This document shows, piece by piece, positions 17,949 to 25,741 of a stretch of 35,246 nucleotides of DNA. Numbering within the stretch: the stretch's first letter is position 1; every line of letters starts with the position of its first letter. The position numbers were made by a program, and so were the translations under genes. The notes below the pieces were generated by a model that was not told the origin of the DNA, made no database searches, and worked only from the letters and a program-made list of their open reading frames with translations. The stretch is from Burkholderiaceae bacterium (GTDB lineage Bacteria > Pseudomonadota > Gammaproteobacteria > Burkholderiales > Burkholderiaceae). The stretch covers positions 1 through 35,246 of the forward strand of contig CANFLR010000018.1 in NCBI GenBank assembly GCA_947447945.1, given 5' to 3'.

Positions 17949-20780
17949 ATGACTAAACATAGACTCTTGTTAGTAGACGGCTCTAGCTACCTCTACCGCG
18001 CCTTCCATGCCATGCCTGACCTCAGAAATGGGGCTGGGGACCCGACCGGGGCTATTTATGGGATGGTCAATATGATGCGCAGGGCGAGATCGGAGTTAAA
18101 AGCCGACCATATCGCCTGCGTATTTGATGCCAAAGGTAAGACTTTTCGCGATGAAATGTACTCTGAGTACAAGGCGCATCGCTCCCCTATGCCCGAGGAT
18201 TTGGTGAAGCAAATTGAGCCTATTCATGCTTTGGTGAAGGCTTTGGGCTGGCCTGTATTGATGGTGTCCGGCGTGGAAGCGGATGATGTGATTGGTACTC
18301 TGGCATGTCAGGCTACCCAAGCTGGTTGGGAAACGATTATTTCTACTGGAGATAAAGATTTAGCCCAACTCGTCAATCCATCGGTGACCTTGATTAATAC
18401 CATGACCAATGAAAAATTGGACATCGCCGGCGTGATTGAAAAGTTTGGGGTGCCACCTGAGCGGATTGTTGATTACTTATCTATCATTGGCGATGCGGTC
18501 GATAATGTCCCTGGTGTTCCCAAGGCCGGCCCTAAAACGGCAAATAAGTGGCTCGCTGAATTCGGTGATCTCGACAACTTGATGGCTAATGCCGATCAAG
18601 TCAAAGGTGTTGTCGGCGAAAATCTGCGAGCCAGTTTGCAGTGGTTGCCTCAGGCGCGTGCCTTGATTACTGTCAAAACGGATTGTGATTTAAACCCCCA
18701 TCTGCTTAACCTAGATGACTTACATGCTAAGCCTGAGGATGCACCACTCTTGCGTGAGCTATTTGAGCGCTATGCTTTTAAGACATGGTTGCGTGATGTA
18801 GAGTCGCAGCTCAACCGATCCAGTGATCAGGTTGATCAGGCTAGTCCTAGTGTTGATTTGGCTGGAAGTCCCTTGCCGGAATTTGCCCCTGAGAGATTTA
18901 CTGAGAAAAAAGAGCGGGATATTGCTTCAGCTCCTACCAAGAGCTTATCCCAGGCAACAACGGATTTGCATGATGCGATGGAGCGTCACTATGAATGCAT
19001 TGTTGATGAAGTTTCTTTGGAGCGCTGGCTTAATAAAATTGAGAGTGCTCGGTTAACAGCGGTAGATACTGAAACCACGGGTTTGGACGCCTTAGCCGCT
19101 GAATTGGTAGGCATCTCTTTATCAGTGAGGCCTGGTGAGGCTTGTTATATCCCGGTAGCGCATCGCAATGGTGAAACGCAACTGGATCGCAGTTTAGTGC
19201 TGACACGCTTAAAGCCCTGGTTAGAGAGCGCCACCGCCTTTAAGGTTGGGCAAAACCTCAAATACGACAGCCATATTTTTGCAAATTACGGCATTACTTT
19301 GGGTGGAGTTCAGTTTGATACTTTACTGGAATCCTATGTACTGGAATCTCACCTGCCACACAATATGGATAGTTTGGCAGAGCGTCATCTTGGATTAAAG
19401 ACGATTCGTTATGAAGAGGTGTGCGGCAAAGGGGTTCATCAAATTGGCTTTGATCAGGTTGATCTGAAAATTGCAACAGATTACGCCGCTGAGGATGCTG
19501 ACATTACCTTACGCTTGCATTTAGAGCTGTGGCCACAGATAGAGGCAAGCCCAGGGCTGCGTTACGTCTACGAGAGTATCGAGATGCCGGCAATGCGGGT
19601 TTTGGGAATTATGGAGCGCAATGGCATTCGTATTGATTCAGCCTTGCTTGGGAAGCAAGGCCAACAGATTGGTAAACGCCTGCTGGAGCTAGAAGGGGAG
19701 ATTCATCAGCTAGCAGGACAACCCTTCAACATTCAATCGCCTAAGCAAATCGCTGAAATCTTATTTGGTCAATTAGAGTTGCCGGTGATTAAGAAAACAC
19801 CGTCGGGCGCGCCCTCAACCGATGAAGAGGTTTTGCAAAAATTGGCTGAAGACTATCCTTTGCCGGCTCGCATATTGGACTATCGCGGCCTCGCTAAATT
19901 GATGTCAACCTATATTGAAAAATTACCGAGGATGGCCGATCCGAAGACCGGTCGTGTGCATACGAATTTCTCGCAAGCAACTGCAGTCACAGGTCGCCTA
20001 GCTTCGAGTGAGCCAAATTTGCAAAATATTCCAGTGCGTACTGAGGAAGGTCGACGTATTCGTGAGGCATTTATTCCAGCTGATGGTTGCAAGTTACTTT
20101 CAGCCGACTATTCGCAAATTGAATTGCGCATCATGGCGCACATTGCTGAAGACGAAAATCTACTGGCAGCTTTTAGGGCCGGAAAGGACGTGCATCAGGC
20201 TACCGCAGCGGAAATTTTTGGGGTGCCCTTGGAAGAGGTGAACTCTGAGCAACGTCGTTACGCTAAGGTCATTAACTTTGGCTTGATTTATGGGATGAGT
20301 GCCTTTGGTTTGGCTGGCAACTTAGGCATCGAGCGCTCTGCGGCACAAAACTACATTGCAAAGTATTTCGATCGCTACCCAGGAGTTGCGCAATATATGG
20401 AGCGCACACGTTTAGAGGCGCGTGAAAATGGATATGTTGAGACCGTATTTGGGAGAAGACTATGGCTTCCTGAAATTAAGGGCTCAAATGGACCACGTCG
20501 TCAGGGGGCTGAGCGTGCTGCAATCAATGCCCCGATGCAAGGCACTGCTGCTGATTTAATTAAGCTAGCCATGATTGCCGTTGAGAGCTGGCTAGAAAAA
20601 GAGCAACTCAAGACCCGCATGCTTTTGCAAGTACATGATGAATTGGTATTTGATGTGCCTTTGGATGAAATTGATCTTCTACAGGCAAAATTGCCGGCAT
20701 TGATGTGTAATGTTGCAGATCTGAAAGTGCCCTTGCTGGTTAGTATTGGCATTGGGGATAATTGGGAAGAGGCCCACTAA
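17949..20780 (+). CDS. polA: DNA polymerase I
   Basis: Repair and Okazaki-fragment-processing polymerase with three activities. The 943-residue product (from the ATG at 17949; an in-frame TTG five codons earlier lacks a ribosome site) has a 5'-3' exonuclease domain with VDGSSYLYRAFHA at the start and VSGVEADDVIGTLA. The 3'-5' exonuclease domain appears active, because Exo I (AVDTETTGLD), Exo II (GQNLKYDSHIF) and Exo III (YAAEDADITL) are all intact. The polymerase domain has motif A SADYSQIELRIMAHIAED, motif B RRYAKVINFGLIYGMS and motif C QVHDELVFDV. The linker between the first two domains is Ser/Asp-rich. It is divergent from the DUF2782-like gene. Confidence 0.97.
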   Translation: MTKHRLLLVDGSSYLYRAFHAMPDLRNGAGDPTGAIYGMVNMMRRARSELKADHIACVFDAKGKTFRDEMYSEYKAHRSPMPEDLVKQIEPIHALVKALGWPVLMVSGVEADDVIGTLACQATQAGWETIISTGDKDLAQLVNPSVTLINTMTNEKLDIAGVIEKFGVPPERIVDYLSIIGDAVDNVPGVPKAGPKTANKWLAEFGDLDNLMANADQVKGVVGENLRASLQWLPQARALITVKTDCDLNPHLLNLDDLHAKPEDAPLLRELFERYAFKTWLRDVESQLNRSSDQVDQASPSVDLAGSPLPEFAPERFTEKKERDIASAPTKSLSQATTDLHDAMERHYECIVDEVSLERWLNKIESARLTAVDTETTGLDALAAELVGISLSVRPGEACYIPVAHRNGETQLDRSLVLTRLKPWLESATAFKVGQNLKYDSHIFANYGITLGGVQFDTLLESYVLESHLPHNMDSLAERHLGLKTIRYEEVCGKGVHQIGFDQVDLKIATDYAAEDADITLRLHLELWPQIEASPGLRYVYESIEMPAMRVLGIMERNGIRIDSALLGKQGQQIGKRLLELEGEIHQLAGQPFNIQSPKQIAEILFGQLELPVIKKTPSGAPSTDEEVLQKLAEDYPLPARILDYRGLAKLMSTYIEKLPRMADPKTGRVHTNFSQATAVTGRLASSEPNLQNIPVRTEEGRRIREAFIPADGCKLLSADYSQIELRIMAHIAEDENLLAAFRAGKDVHQATAAEIFGVPLEEVNSEQRRYAKVINFGLIYGMSAFGLAGNLGIERSAAQNYIAKYFDRYPGVAQYMERTRLEARENGYVETVFGRRLWLPEIKGSNGPRRQGAERAAINAPMQGTAADLIKLAMIAVESWLEKEQLKTRMLLQVHDELVFDVPLDEIDLLQAKLPALMCNVADLKVPLLVSIGIGDNWEEAH

Positions 20781-20828
20781 TATGGATTTGGACTCAATGA
20801 GCAAAACAAATTGTCAAAAAAGGAAGAT

Positions 20829-21692
20829 ATGCAGAACAATAGAAGAAATTTTATGAAGACTTCTGCCATTGCGGTAACTGGTATTGGGATTGGTTTGGCG
20901 CCAGCCTCCGACCCCGTCATGGGAGCAACGATACAAACGGACTTTGTTGGCCTGACAGCTGGCGAGCAAATGATCCCAGTGGGTAGCAGTCAAATTCCTG
21001 CATACATCTCACGTCCTGAAAAAGCTAAAGGACCTTTGCCGATCATCATTGTTGTCAGCGAAATTTTTGGTGTTCATGAACACATTGCCGATGTCACAAG
21101 ACGCTTTGCAAAGTTAGGCTATTTAGCAATTGCCCCAGAATTTTTTGTACGGGCTGGTGATCCTAGTCAATATGGCACCACCGCGGAAATCTTTACACAC
21201 ATAATCTCTAAAACGCCTGATGCGCAGGTGCTGGGGGATTTGGAAGCGGCGTTACTTTGGGCAGGTAAAAATGGCGGTGATTTGAAGCGTATTGGTGTCA
21301 CTGGTTTCTGTTGGGGTGGTCGTATTACTTGGCTTGCGGCTACGCTTCCTCAGGTGCGCGCTGGCGTTGCATGGTATGGGCGCTTGGTGGGTGAGAAAAC
21401 ACCAGCTAATCCTCGCAACCCAATCGATCTCGCCGCCGAGTTAAGGGCCCCGGTATTGGGGCTATATGGTGCTGCTGATGCCGGAATTTCTCTTGAAAGT
21501 GTTGGGCAGATGCAGGCAGCCTTAGCTAAGGCTGCCCCTGAAAATCCTGCTGCAAAGGCTTCTCAGTTTGTTGTGTATCCCGATACGCCTCATGCCTTTC
21601 ATGCTGACTATCGTGCGTCTTATCGTGAGGGTCCAGCAAAAGATGGTTGGGAAAAATGCTTGGCCTGGTTCAAGCAATATGGAGTAATCTGA
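20829..21692 (+). CDS. Tat-exported dienelactone hydrolase family protein
   Basis: Alpha/beta hydrolase of the dienelactone hydrolase family, which uses a Cys-His-Asp triad. I chose the ATG at 20829 because AAGGA lies just upstream; this gives 287 residues. The N terminus NNRRNFMKTSAIAVTG carries a twin-arginine motif (RRxFMK, Arg5-Arg6) followed by a hydrophobic stretch and a likely cleavage near residue 33, so the folded protein should be exported to the periplasm by Tat. The nucleophile is Cys161 in GFCWGGR. The Asp is likely in LYGAADAGI and the His in DTPHAFHADYR near the C terminus. Family members act on dienelactones and other esters or lactones; the true substrate is unknown. It follows polA by 48 nt and precedes the ZIP gene by 5 nt. 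Confidence 0.87.
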   Translation: MQNNRRNFMKTSAIAVTGIGIGLAPASDPVMGATIQTDFVGLTAGEQMIPVGSSQIPAYISRPEKAKGPLPIIIVVSEIFGVHEHIADVTRRFAKLGYLAIAPEFFVRAGDPSQYGTTAEIFTHIISKTPDAQVLGDLEAALLWAGKNGGDLKRIGVTGFCWGGRITWLAATLPQVRAGVAWYGRLVGEKTPANPRNPIDLAAELRAPVLGLYGAADAGISLESVGQMQAALAKAAPENPAAKASQFVVYPDTPHAFHADYRASYREGPAKDGWEKCLAWFKQYGVI

Positions 21693-21697
21693 TTAGC

Positions 21698-22471
21698 ATG
21701 TCTATTCTCCAAAGCATCATCTTGATCACCGCGTTCGCTGGGGTCATGAGTGTTTCCATTGCAGCAACATTTTCCTTGGCCTTGCTTTCTAAGATGGTCA
21801 ACGATATGGTGAGCGTATCGGTTGGTATTTTGCTTGCGACAGCATTGCTCCATTCCTTGCCAGAAGCGTTCAGCATGGCAGGCGTAAACCCACAGTTATT
21901 ATTCGCGACCCTATTAGCGGGTTTACTGGGATTTTTCTTGCTGGAGAAGATTGCTTTATTACGTCATAGCCATCATCACGAAGGTGATGGGCACCACCAT
22001 CATCATGGTCACGATGCCGAGCTTGCTGGTCGAAGTGGTGCAATGATTTTGGTGGGTGACGGACTACATAATTTTGTTGATGGCATTTTGATTGCTGCGG
22101 CTTTTATGGCGGACTATCAAGTTGGTATTTTTACGGCTCTAGCCATCATTGCTCATGAGATCCCACAAGAGATTGGGGATTTTATTGTGTTACTGAATGC
22201 AGGTTTCTCACGGACACGCGCGTTAATTTATAACTTAATTTGCGGCCTATCGGCTGTAGCAGGCGGTGTTTTAGCCTACTTTTTTTTGGGTCAGGCGCAT
22301 TCTGCTATGCCCTATCTTCTGGTGATTGCAGCAAGTAGCTTTATTTATATTGCGGTGAGTGACTTAATTCCGCAGATGCACCGTCGCCCCCACTGGGTTG
22401 AGTCCTTGCGTCAAACACTCTTGATTGCTTGCGGAGTAGGCTTTGTGATCCTACTATCCTTCTTGCGTTAA
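21698..22471 (+). CDS. ZIP-family divalent metal transporter
   Basis: 257-residue integral membrane protein of the ZIP family, which imports Zn(II), Fe(II) or other divalent metals. Seven to eight hydrophobic segments are visible. Between the third and fourth lies a histidine-rich loop at about 90-106 (HSHHHEGDGHHHHHGHD), typical of ZIP metal-sensing loops. The binuclear metal-site motifs are HNFVDG at 124-129 and HEIPQE at 153-158; the second has Gln where many ZIPs have a second His. I start at the ATG at 21698, as a longer reading would lie inside the upstream gene's coding region. It probably shares a transcript with the hydrolase. Its stop overlaps that of the convergent sseA by 4 bp. 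Confidence 0.88.
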   Translation: MSILQSIILITAFAGVMSVSIAATFSLALLSKMVNDMVSVSVGILLATALLHSLPEAFSMAGVNPQLLFATLLAGLLGFFLLEKIALLRHSHHHEGDGHHHHHGHDAELAGRSGAMILVGDGLHNFVDGILIAAAFMADYQVGIFTALAIIAHEIPQEIGDFIVLLNAGFSRTRALIYNLICGLSAVAGGVLAYFFLGQAHSAMPYLLVIAASSFIYIAVSDLIPQMHRRPHWVESLRQTLLIACGVGFVILLSFLR

Positions 22472-23298
22472 GTTTCAATTGGCCTGCTGGGGTCGGCGCA
22501 CCATTCGCTCCAGCTACCAGCATAGAGACGAGAGCCCTTTAGTCCGGCCACTTCCATTGCCAAAAGATTGTGGCAGGCTGTTACCCCTGAGCCGCATTGA
22601 TGGATGACATCAGATGCTTTGATTGGACCCAGAAAATCAACAAAGTCTTTGTAGAGGTGCTCTGGTGCTTTAAAGAGCGAGGCAGAGAGATTGTCTTTAA
22701 AGAAATGATTGAGTGCGCCTGGAATATGACCGCCCACTGGATCTAAGGTTTCATTTTGACCATGAAAGCGATCCTGCGCCCGCGCATCTATCACCACCTG
22801 TTTTTTGGTATGAATATTTTCAAGAACAGCATCTACTGATACGAGACCAACATACGGCATAGGCTCGATTTTTTGAGGAGCGGGTGTTGGTTGGCGAGGC
22901 ATAACGCCAATCGGACCATTCCAGGCATCTAAACCACCATCCAGAACGCGAACATTGGCATGCCCAGTCGCTTTGAGCATCCACCACAAACGACTGGCAT
23001 AGACGGAACCTTGTTTGTCGTAGGCTACGACCAGGCTGTTCTGATTTAAGCCAAGGCGAGTTTTGGTTTGCGCCCAGTCCTCTGGAGAAGGCAGGGGATG
23101 TCGACCATTTTGACCTGTTTTTTCTCCAGAAAGATCTTGATCGAGATCGACATAGATCGCCCCCAAAATATGACCTTCTTCGTATGCTTTTTTGCCGGCA
23201 CTGGTGTCCGCTAAATCAAAGCGACAATCGCATAACAAGACATCCTCACCACTGTTGATAATTTCTTCTAACTGGTTAGCAGTAATCAGAGGACTCAT
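22468..23298 (-). CDS. sseA: 3-mercaptopyruvate/thiosulfate sulfurtransferase (two rhodanese domains)
   Basis: Transfers sulfane sulfur from 3-mercaptopyruvate or thiosulfate to thiol acceptors or cyanide. The 276-residue protein has two rhodanese domains. The N-terminal one is non-catalytic, with LLCDCRFDL at 21-29. The C-terminal domain holds the active-site Cys235 in the loop CGSGVTA, the form typical of mercaptopyruvate sulfurtransferases rather than the CRxGxR loop of classical thiosulfate rhodanese. No signal peptide is evident, so it should be cytoplasmic. It lies 21 nt downstream of the Rieske oxygenase gene on the same strand. It could be annotated simply as sulfurtransferase. Confidence 0.88.
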   Translation of the reverse strand: MSPLITANQLEEIINSGEDVLLCDCRFDLADTSAGKKAYEEGHILGAIYVDLDQDLSGEKTGQNGRHPLPSPEDWAQTKTRLGLNQNSLVVAYDKQGSVYASRLWWMLKATGHANVRVLDGGLDAWNGPIGVMPRQPTPAPQKIEPMPYVGLVSVDAVLENIHTKKQVVIDARAQDRFHGQNETLDPVGGHIPGALNHFFKDNLSASLFKAPEHLYKDFVDFLGPIKASDVIHQCGSGVTACHNLLAMEVAGLKGSRLYAGSWSEWCADPSRPIET

Positions 23299-23319
23299 AT
23301 TGACTTTCTATTGGGCAGG

Positions 23320-24426
23320 TTAAATACCTTGATAGTTCATGACACGGCGATACCATTCGTGGAAGTGTTGCATGCCATCTTCCATGGGGCTCTGGTAGGG
23401 GCCTACTTCATTGACGCCACGAGCAAACAGGGCAGCGCGCCCAGCATCCATGCGTTCACCGATTTCATCATCTTCAATACAAGTTTCCATGTAGGCAGCA
23501 CGTTCTGCTTCCACAAACTCACGTTCAAATAATGCAATCTCTTCTGGGTAATAAAATTCAACGATGTTCCGGGTTTTATTTGGGCCCAGCGGATGCAGGG
23601 TAGAGACACACAGCACGCCTGGGTACCATTCCACCATAACATTTGGATAGTAGGTTAGCCAAATTGCGCCATGGCGAGGTGTTTTGCCTTCGTATTGGCG
23701 CAGGACCGCCTCGTGCCAATGGCGATAGATAGTAGACCCTGGGGTCTTCAAGTCTTTATGAATGCCAACGGTTTGCACGCTATGCCAGTCGCCGAACTCC
23801 CAATGGAGATCTTCGCAAGAAACAAACTTGCCCAAGCCAGGATGAAACGGAACAACGTGATAGTCCTCGAGGTAAACCTCAATAAAGGTTTTCCAGTTGT
23901 AGTTGCAATCGTGCACCTCAACGTGATCGAGCATGTAGCCCTCAAACTGCAGATCCTCTGCAACACCTAGCTTGGCCAAATCAGAACGTACATCACGCGG
24001 ACCTTCAAATAAGAGTCCTTGCCAGTTTTGTAATGGGGACTTGCCCAGGTGAAGGCAGGGCTTGTCTTCAAAGTGCGGCGCGCCTAAAAGATTACCACTC
24101 AAGTCATAGGTCCAGCGATGGAGAGGGCAAACAATGTTCTCTGCTTTACCTGAGCCATTGAGCATTAAAGCTTGACGATGGCGACACACATTGGATAGCA
24201 GTTCCACGCCGGATTCGTTGCGAACCAGAATGCGACCTTCATTTTCTGCGGCTAAGGTGCGATAAGAACCCATTTCTGGAACCATGAGTTCGTGGCCGAC
24301 ATAGCCGGGCCCCTGCTTAAAAAGCAGTTCAAGTTCACGTTGATATAAATCAACGTCAAAATATGCCGAAACCGGCAGTTGTAGATTGGACGGCGCAAGC
24401 TTCTGCGCGGTAGCCAGATTAGTCAT
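23320..24426 (-). CDS. Rieske 2Fe-2S aromatic ring-hydroxylating oxygenase, alpha subunit type
   Basis: Rieske non-haem iron oxygenase: a Rieske cluster feeds electrons to a mononuclear Fe(II) site that hydroxylates or demethylates an organic substrate. Numbering from the ATG at 24426 (368 residues), the Rieske ligands are Cys81/His83 (CRH) and Cys100/His103 (CPLH). The iron ligands are His190 and His195 in EDYHVVPFHPG, with Asp188 likely the bridge between the two centres. The start at 24426 is preferred to a GTG three codons earlier because a G-rich ribosome-site-like run (GGGGGT) then lies about 7 nt upstream. No ferredoxin, reductase or beta subunit gene is adjacent. The substrate is unknown; relatives include enzymes acting on aromatics and on quaternary ammonium compounds. 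Confidence 0.85.
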   Translation of the reverse strand: MTNLATAQKLAPSNLQLPVSAYFDVDLYQRELELLFKQGPGYVGHELMVPEMGSYRTLAAENEGRILVRNESGVELLSNVCRHRQALMLNGSGKAENIVCPLHRWTYDLSGNLLGAPHFEDKPCLHLGKSPLQNWQGLLFEGPRDVRSDLAKLGVAEDLQFEGYMLDHVEVHDCNYNWKTFIEVYLEDYHVVPFHPGLGKFVSCEDLHWEFGDWHSVQTVGIHKDLKTPGSTIYRHWHEAVLRQYEGKTPRHGAIWLTYYPNVMVEWYPGVLCVSTLHPLGPNKTRNIVEFYYPEEIALFEREFVEAERAAYMETCIEDDEIGERMDAGRAALFARGVNEVGPYQSPMEDGMQHFHEWYRRVMNYQGI

Positions 24427-24513
24427 TCTCCCCACCCCCGAAAACGTCAGCCGAAGCTAAGCGGAATAACCAATCCAACCATCGACGAATCGATATTGGA
24501 AAGGAAGGGATGA

Positions 24514-24519
24514 ATTATA
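24514..24519 (-). promoter_or_regulatory. Candidate -10 element for the Rieske oxygenase-sseA unit
   Basis: TATAAT reads perfectly on the minus strand here, about 87 nt before the chosen start of the Rieske gene. I find no good -35 hexamer 16-18 bp upstream. It is the only strong -10 match in the 162-nt gap to xseB. Confidence 0.35.
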
Positions 24520-24588
24520 CCCATCGTAGAAGCATCTCGCTTTAATATATAGGGCTATTGGTGCAAGAAATACAAAGAAAGTGGACTG

Positions 24589-24822
24589 ATGCCAGCTAAA
24601 AAATCCGAGATTCAAAAGCCCGGCCTTGAGGCCCAAATTGATCCCAAGTTGCGCTATGAGGATGCCGTTAAAGAGCTTGAGAAGCTCATTTCTGACATGG
24701 AGTCAGGTAAATTCTCCTTAGAAGAGACACTTTTGGCTTATCAACGTGGGGCTGCACTGCTTAAGCATTGTCAGGGCATGTTGGCGCAAGTTGAGCAGCA
24801 AGTACGCGTATTTGAGGCTTAA
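24589..24822 (+). CDS. xseB: Exodeoxyribonuclease VII small subunit
   Basis: Small subunit of exonuclease VII, which degrades single-stranded DNA; several copies bind one XseA. The protein has 77 residues. Its core (YEDAVKELEKLISDMESGKFSLEETLLAYQRG, given here as the region about 22-53) is the two-helix hairpin characteristic of XseB, followed by the usual LLKHCQGMLAQVEQQV coil. The first 15 residues are a polar Lys-rich tail. The stop TAA shares its last A with the ispA ATG, so the two are translationally coupled, which is a common arrangement in proteobacteria. The xseA partner is not in this window. Confidence 0.93.
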   Translation: MPAKKSEIQKPGLEAQIDPKLRYEDAVKELEKLISDMESGKFSLEETLLAYQRGAALLKHCQGMLAQVEQQVRVFEA

Positions 24823-25724
24823 TGAGTTCAGATTTTCTATTTCAGGAGTGGTTAAGTGTTTACTCTGCTAGAGCAGAGTCTGCATTGGATAGCCTGCTTG
24901 ACTCAGATCAAACTACTCCAAAGCGTTTGCATGAGGCGATGCGTTATGCAGCCCAAGGTGGTGGTAAACGAATTCGCCCGCTACTGGTGTATGCAGCCGG
25001 AGCATTGTCAGGCGAACAATCTACCGAACAAATAGTGGCATTGGATGCCGCTGCAGTTGCAATTGAGTGTATTCACGCATATTCATTAGTGCATGATGAT
25101 TTACCTTGCATGGATGATGATGATTTGCGTCGTGGGCGTGCTACGGTCCATAAGGCTTACGATGAAGCTACGGCTTTATTGGTTGGAGATGCCCTACAAA
25201 CTCGCGCCTTTGAGATTTTGGCAAATGCTCGGTGTGAAGCTGATGTCCGTTTGTTAATGATTAGCAGCTTGGCTGATGCCTCTGGTTCGCGTGGCATGGC
25301 CGGCGGTCAAGCAATCGATTTAGAAAGCGTTGGGAAAAAATTAGATCTCACTGGTCTGAAACAAATGCATGCCATGAAGACGGGTGCACTCTTATCTTGC
25401 GCAGTGGAATTGGGCGGAATTGCTGCACACCTAAATCCTGCTCAAATGACTTGCCTCAAACATTATTCTCAGGCCCTTGGCTTAGCCTTTCAGATTGTGG
25501 ATGATGTCTTAGATGTCACGGCAGATAGTCAAACTCTCGGTAAGACAGCGGGTAAGGATGCTGCCAATGATAAGCCTACCTACGTGACCTTAATGGGTTT
25601 AGACTATGCAAAGAAGCAGTCAAAGGCATTGCAAACAGAGGCAATTGCTAGTCTAGATATCTTTGGTAGTAAAGCGCAAGCACTGCAAGAGTTGGCTCTG
25701 TTAGTAGTCAATAGAAGTAAATAA
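24822..25724 (+). CDS. ispA: Farnesyl diphosphate synthase (geranyltranstransferase)
   Basis: Condenses IPP with DMAPP and then GPP to make farnesyl diphosphate for undecaprenyl-P and quinone side chains. The 300-residue protein has both aspartate-rich motifs: the first in [15 protein letters not shown] at 92-106 (the DDx4D form of bacterial type II enzymes) and the second in VDDVLDVT at about 226-233. [10 protein letters not shown] at 47-56 binds the IPP diphosphate. It begins 1 nt inside the xseB stop and is followed by dxs after 17 nt, so the operon couples the first enzyme of the MEP pathway with prenyl-chain elongation. Confidence 0.95.
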   Translation: MSSDFLFQEWLSVYSARAESALDSLLDSDQTTPKRLHEAMRYAAQGGGKRIRPLLVYAAGALSGEQSTEQIVALDAAAVAIECIHAYSLVHDDLPCMDDDDLRRGRATVHKAYDEATALLVGDALQTRAFEILANARCEADVRLLMISSLADASGSRGMAGGQAIDLESVGKKLDLTGLKQMHAMKTGALLSCAVELGGIAAHLNPAQMTCLKHYSQALGLAFQIVDDVLDVTADSQTLGKTAGKDAANDKPTYVTLMGLDYAKKQSKALQTEAIASLDIFGSKAQALQELALLVVNRSK

Positions 25725-25741
25725 GTTTCACACTACATTCG

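Noticed and set aside
20782..20856. Short frame starting ATG just after polA and running into the Tat hydrolase
   Set aside because: About 24 codons, overlaps the start of a real gene in another frame, no good ribosome site.
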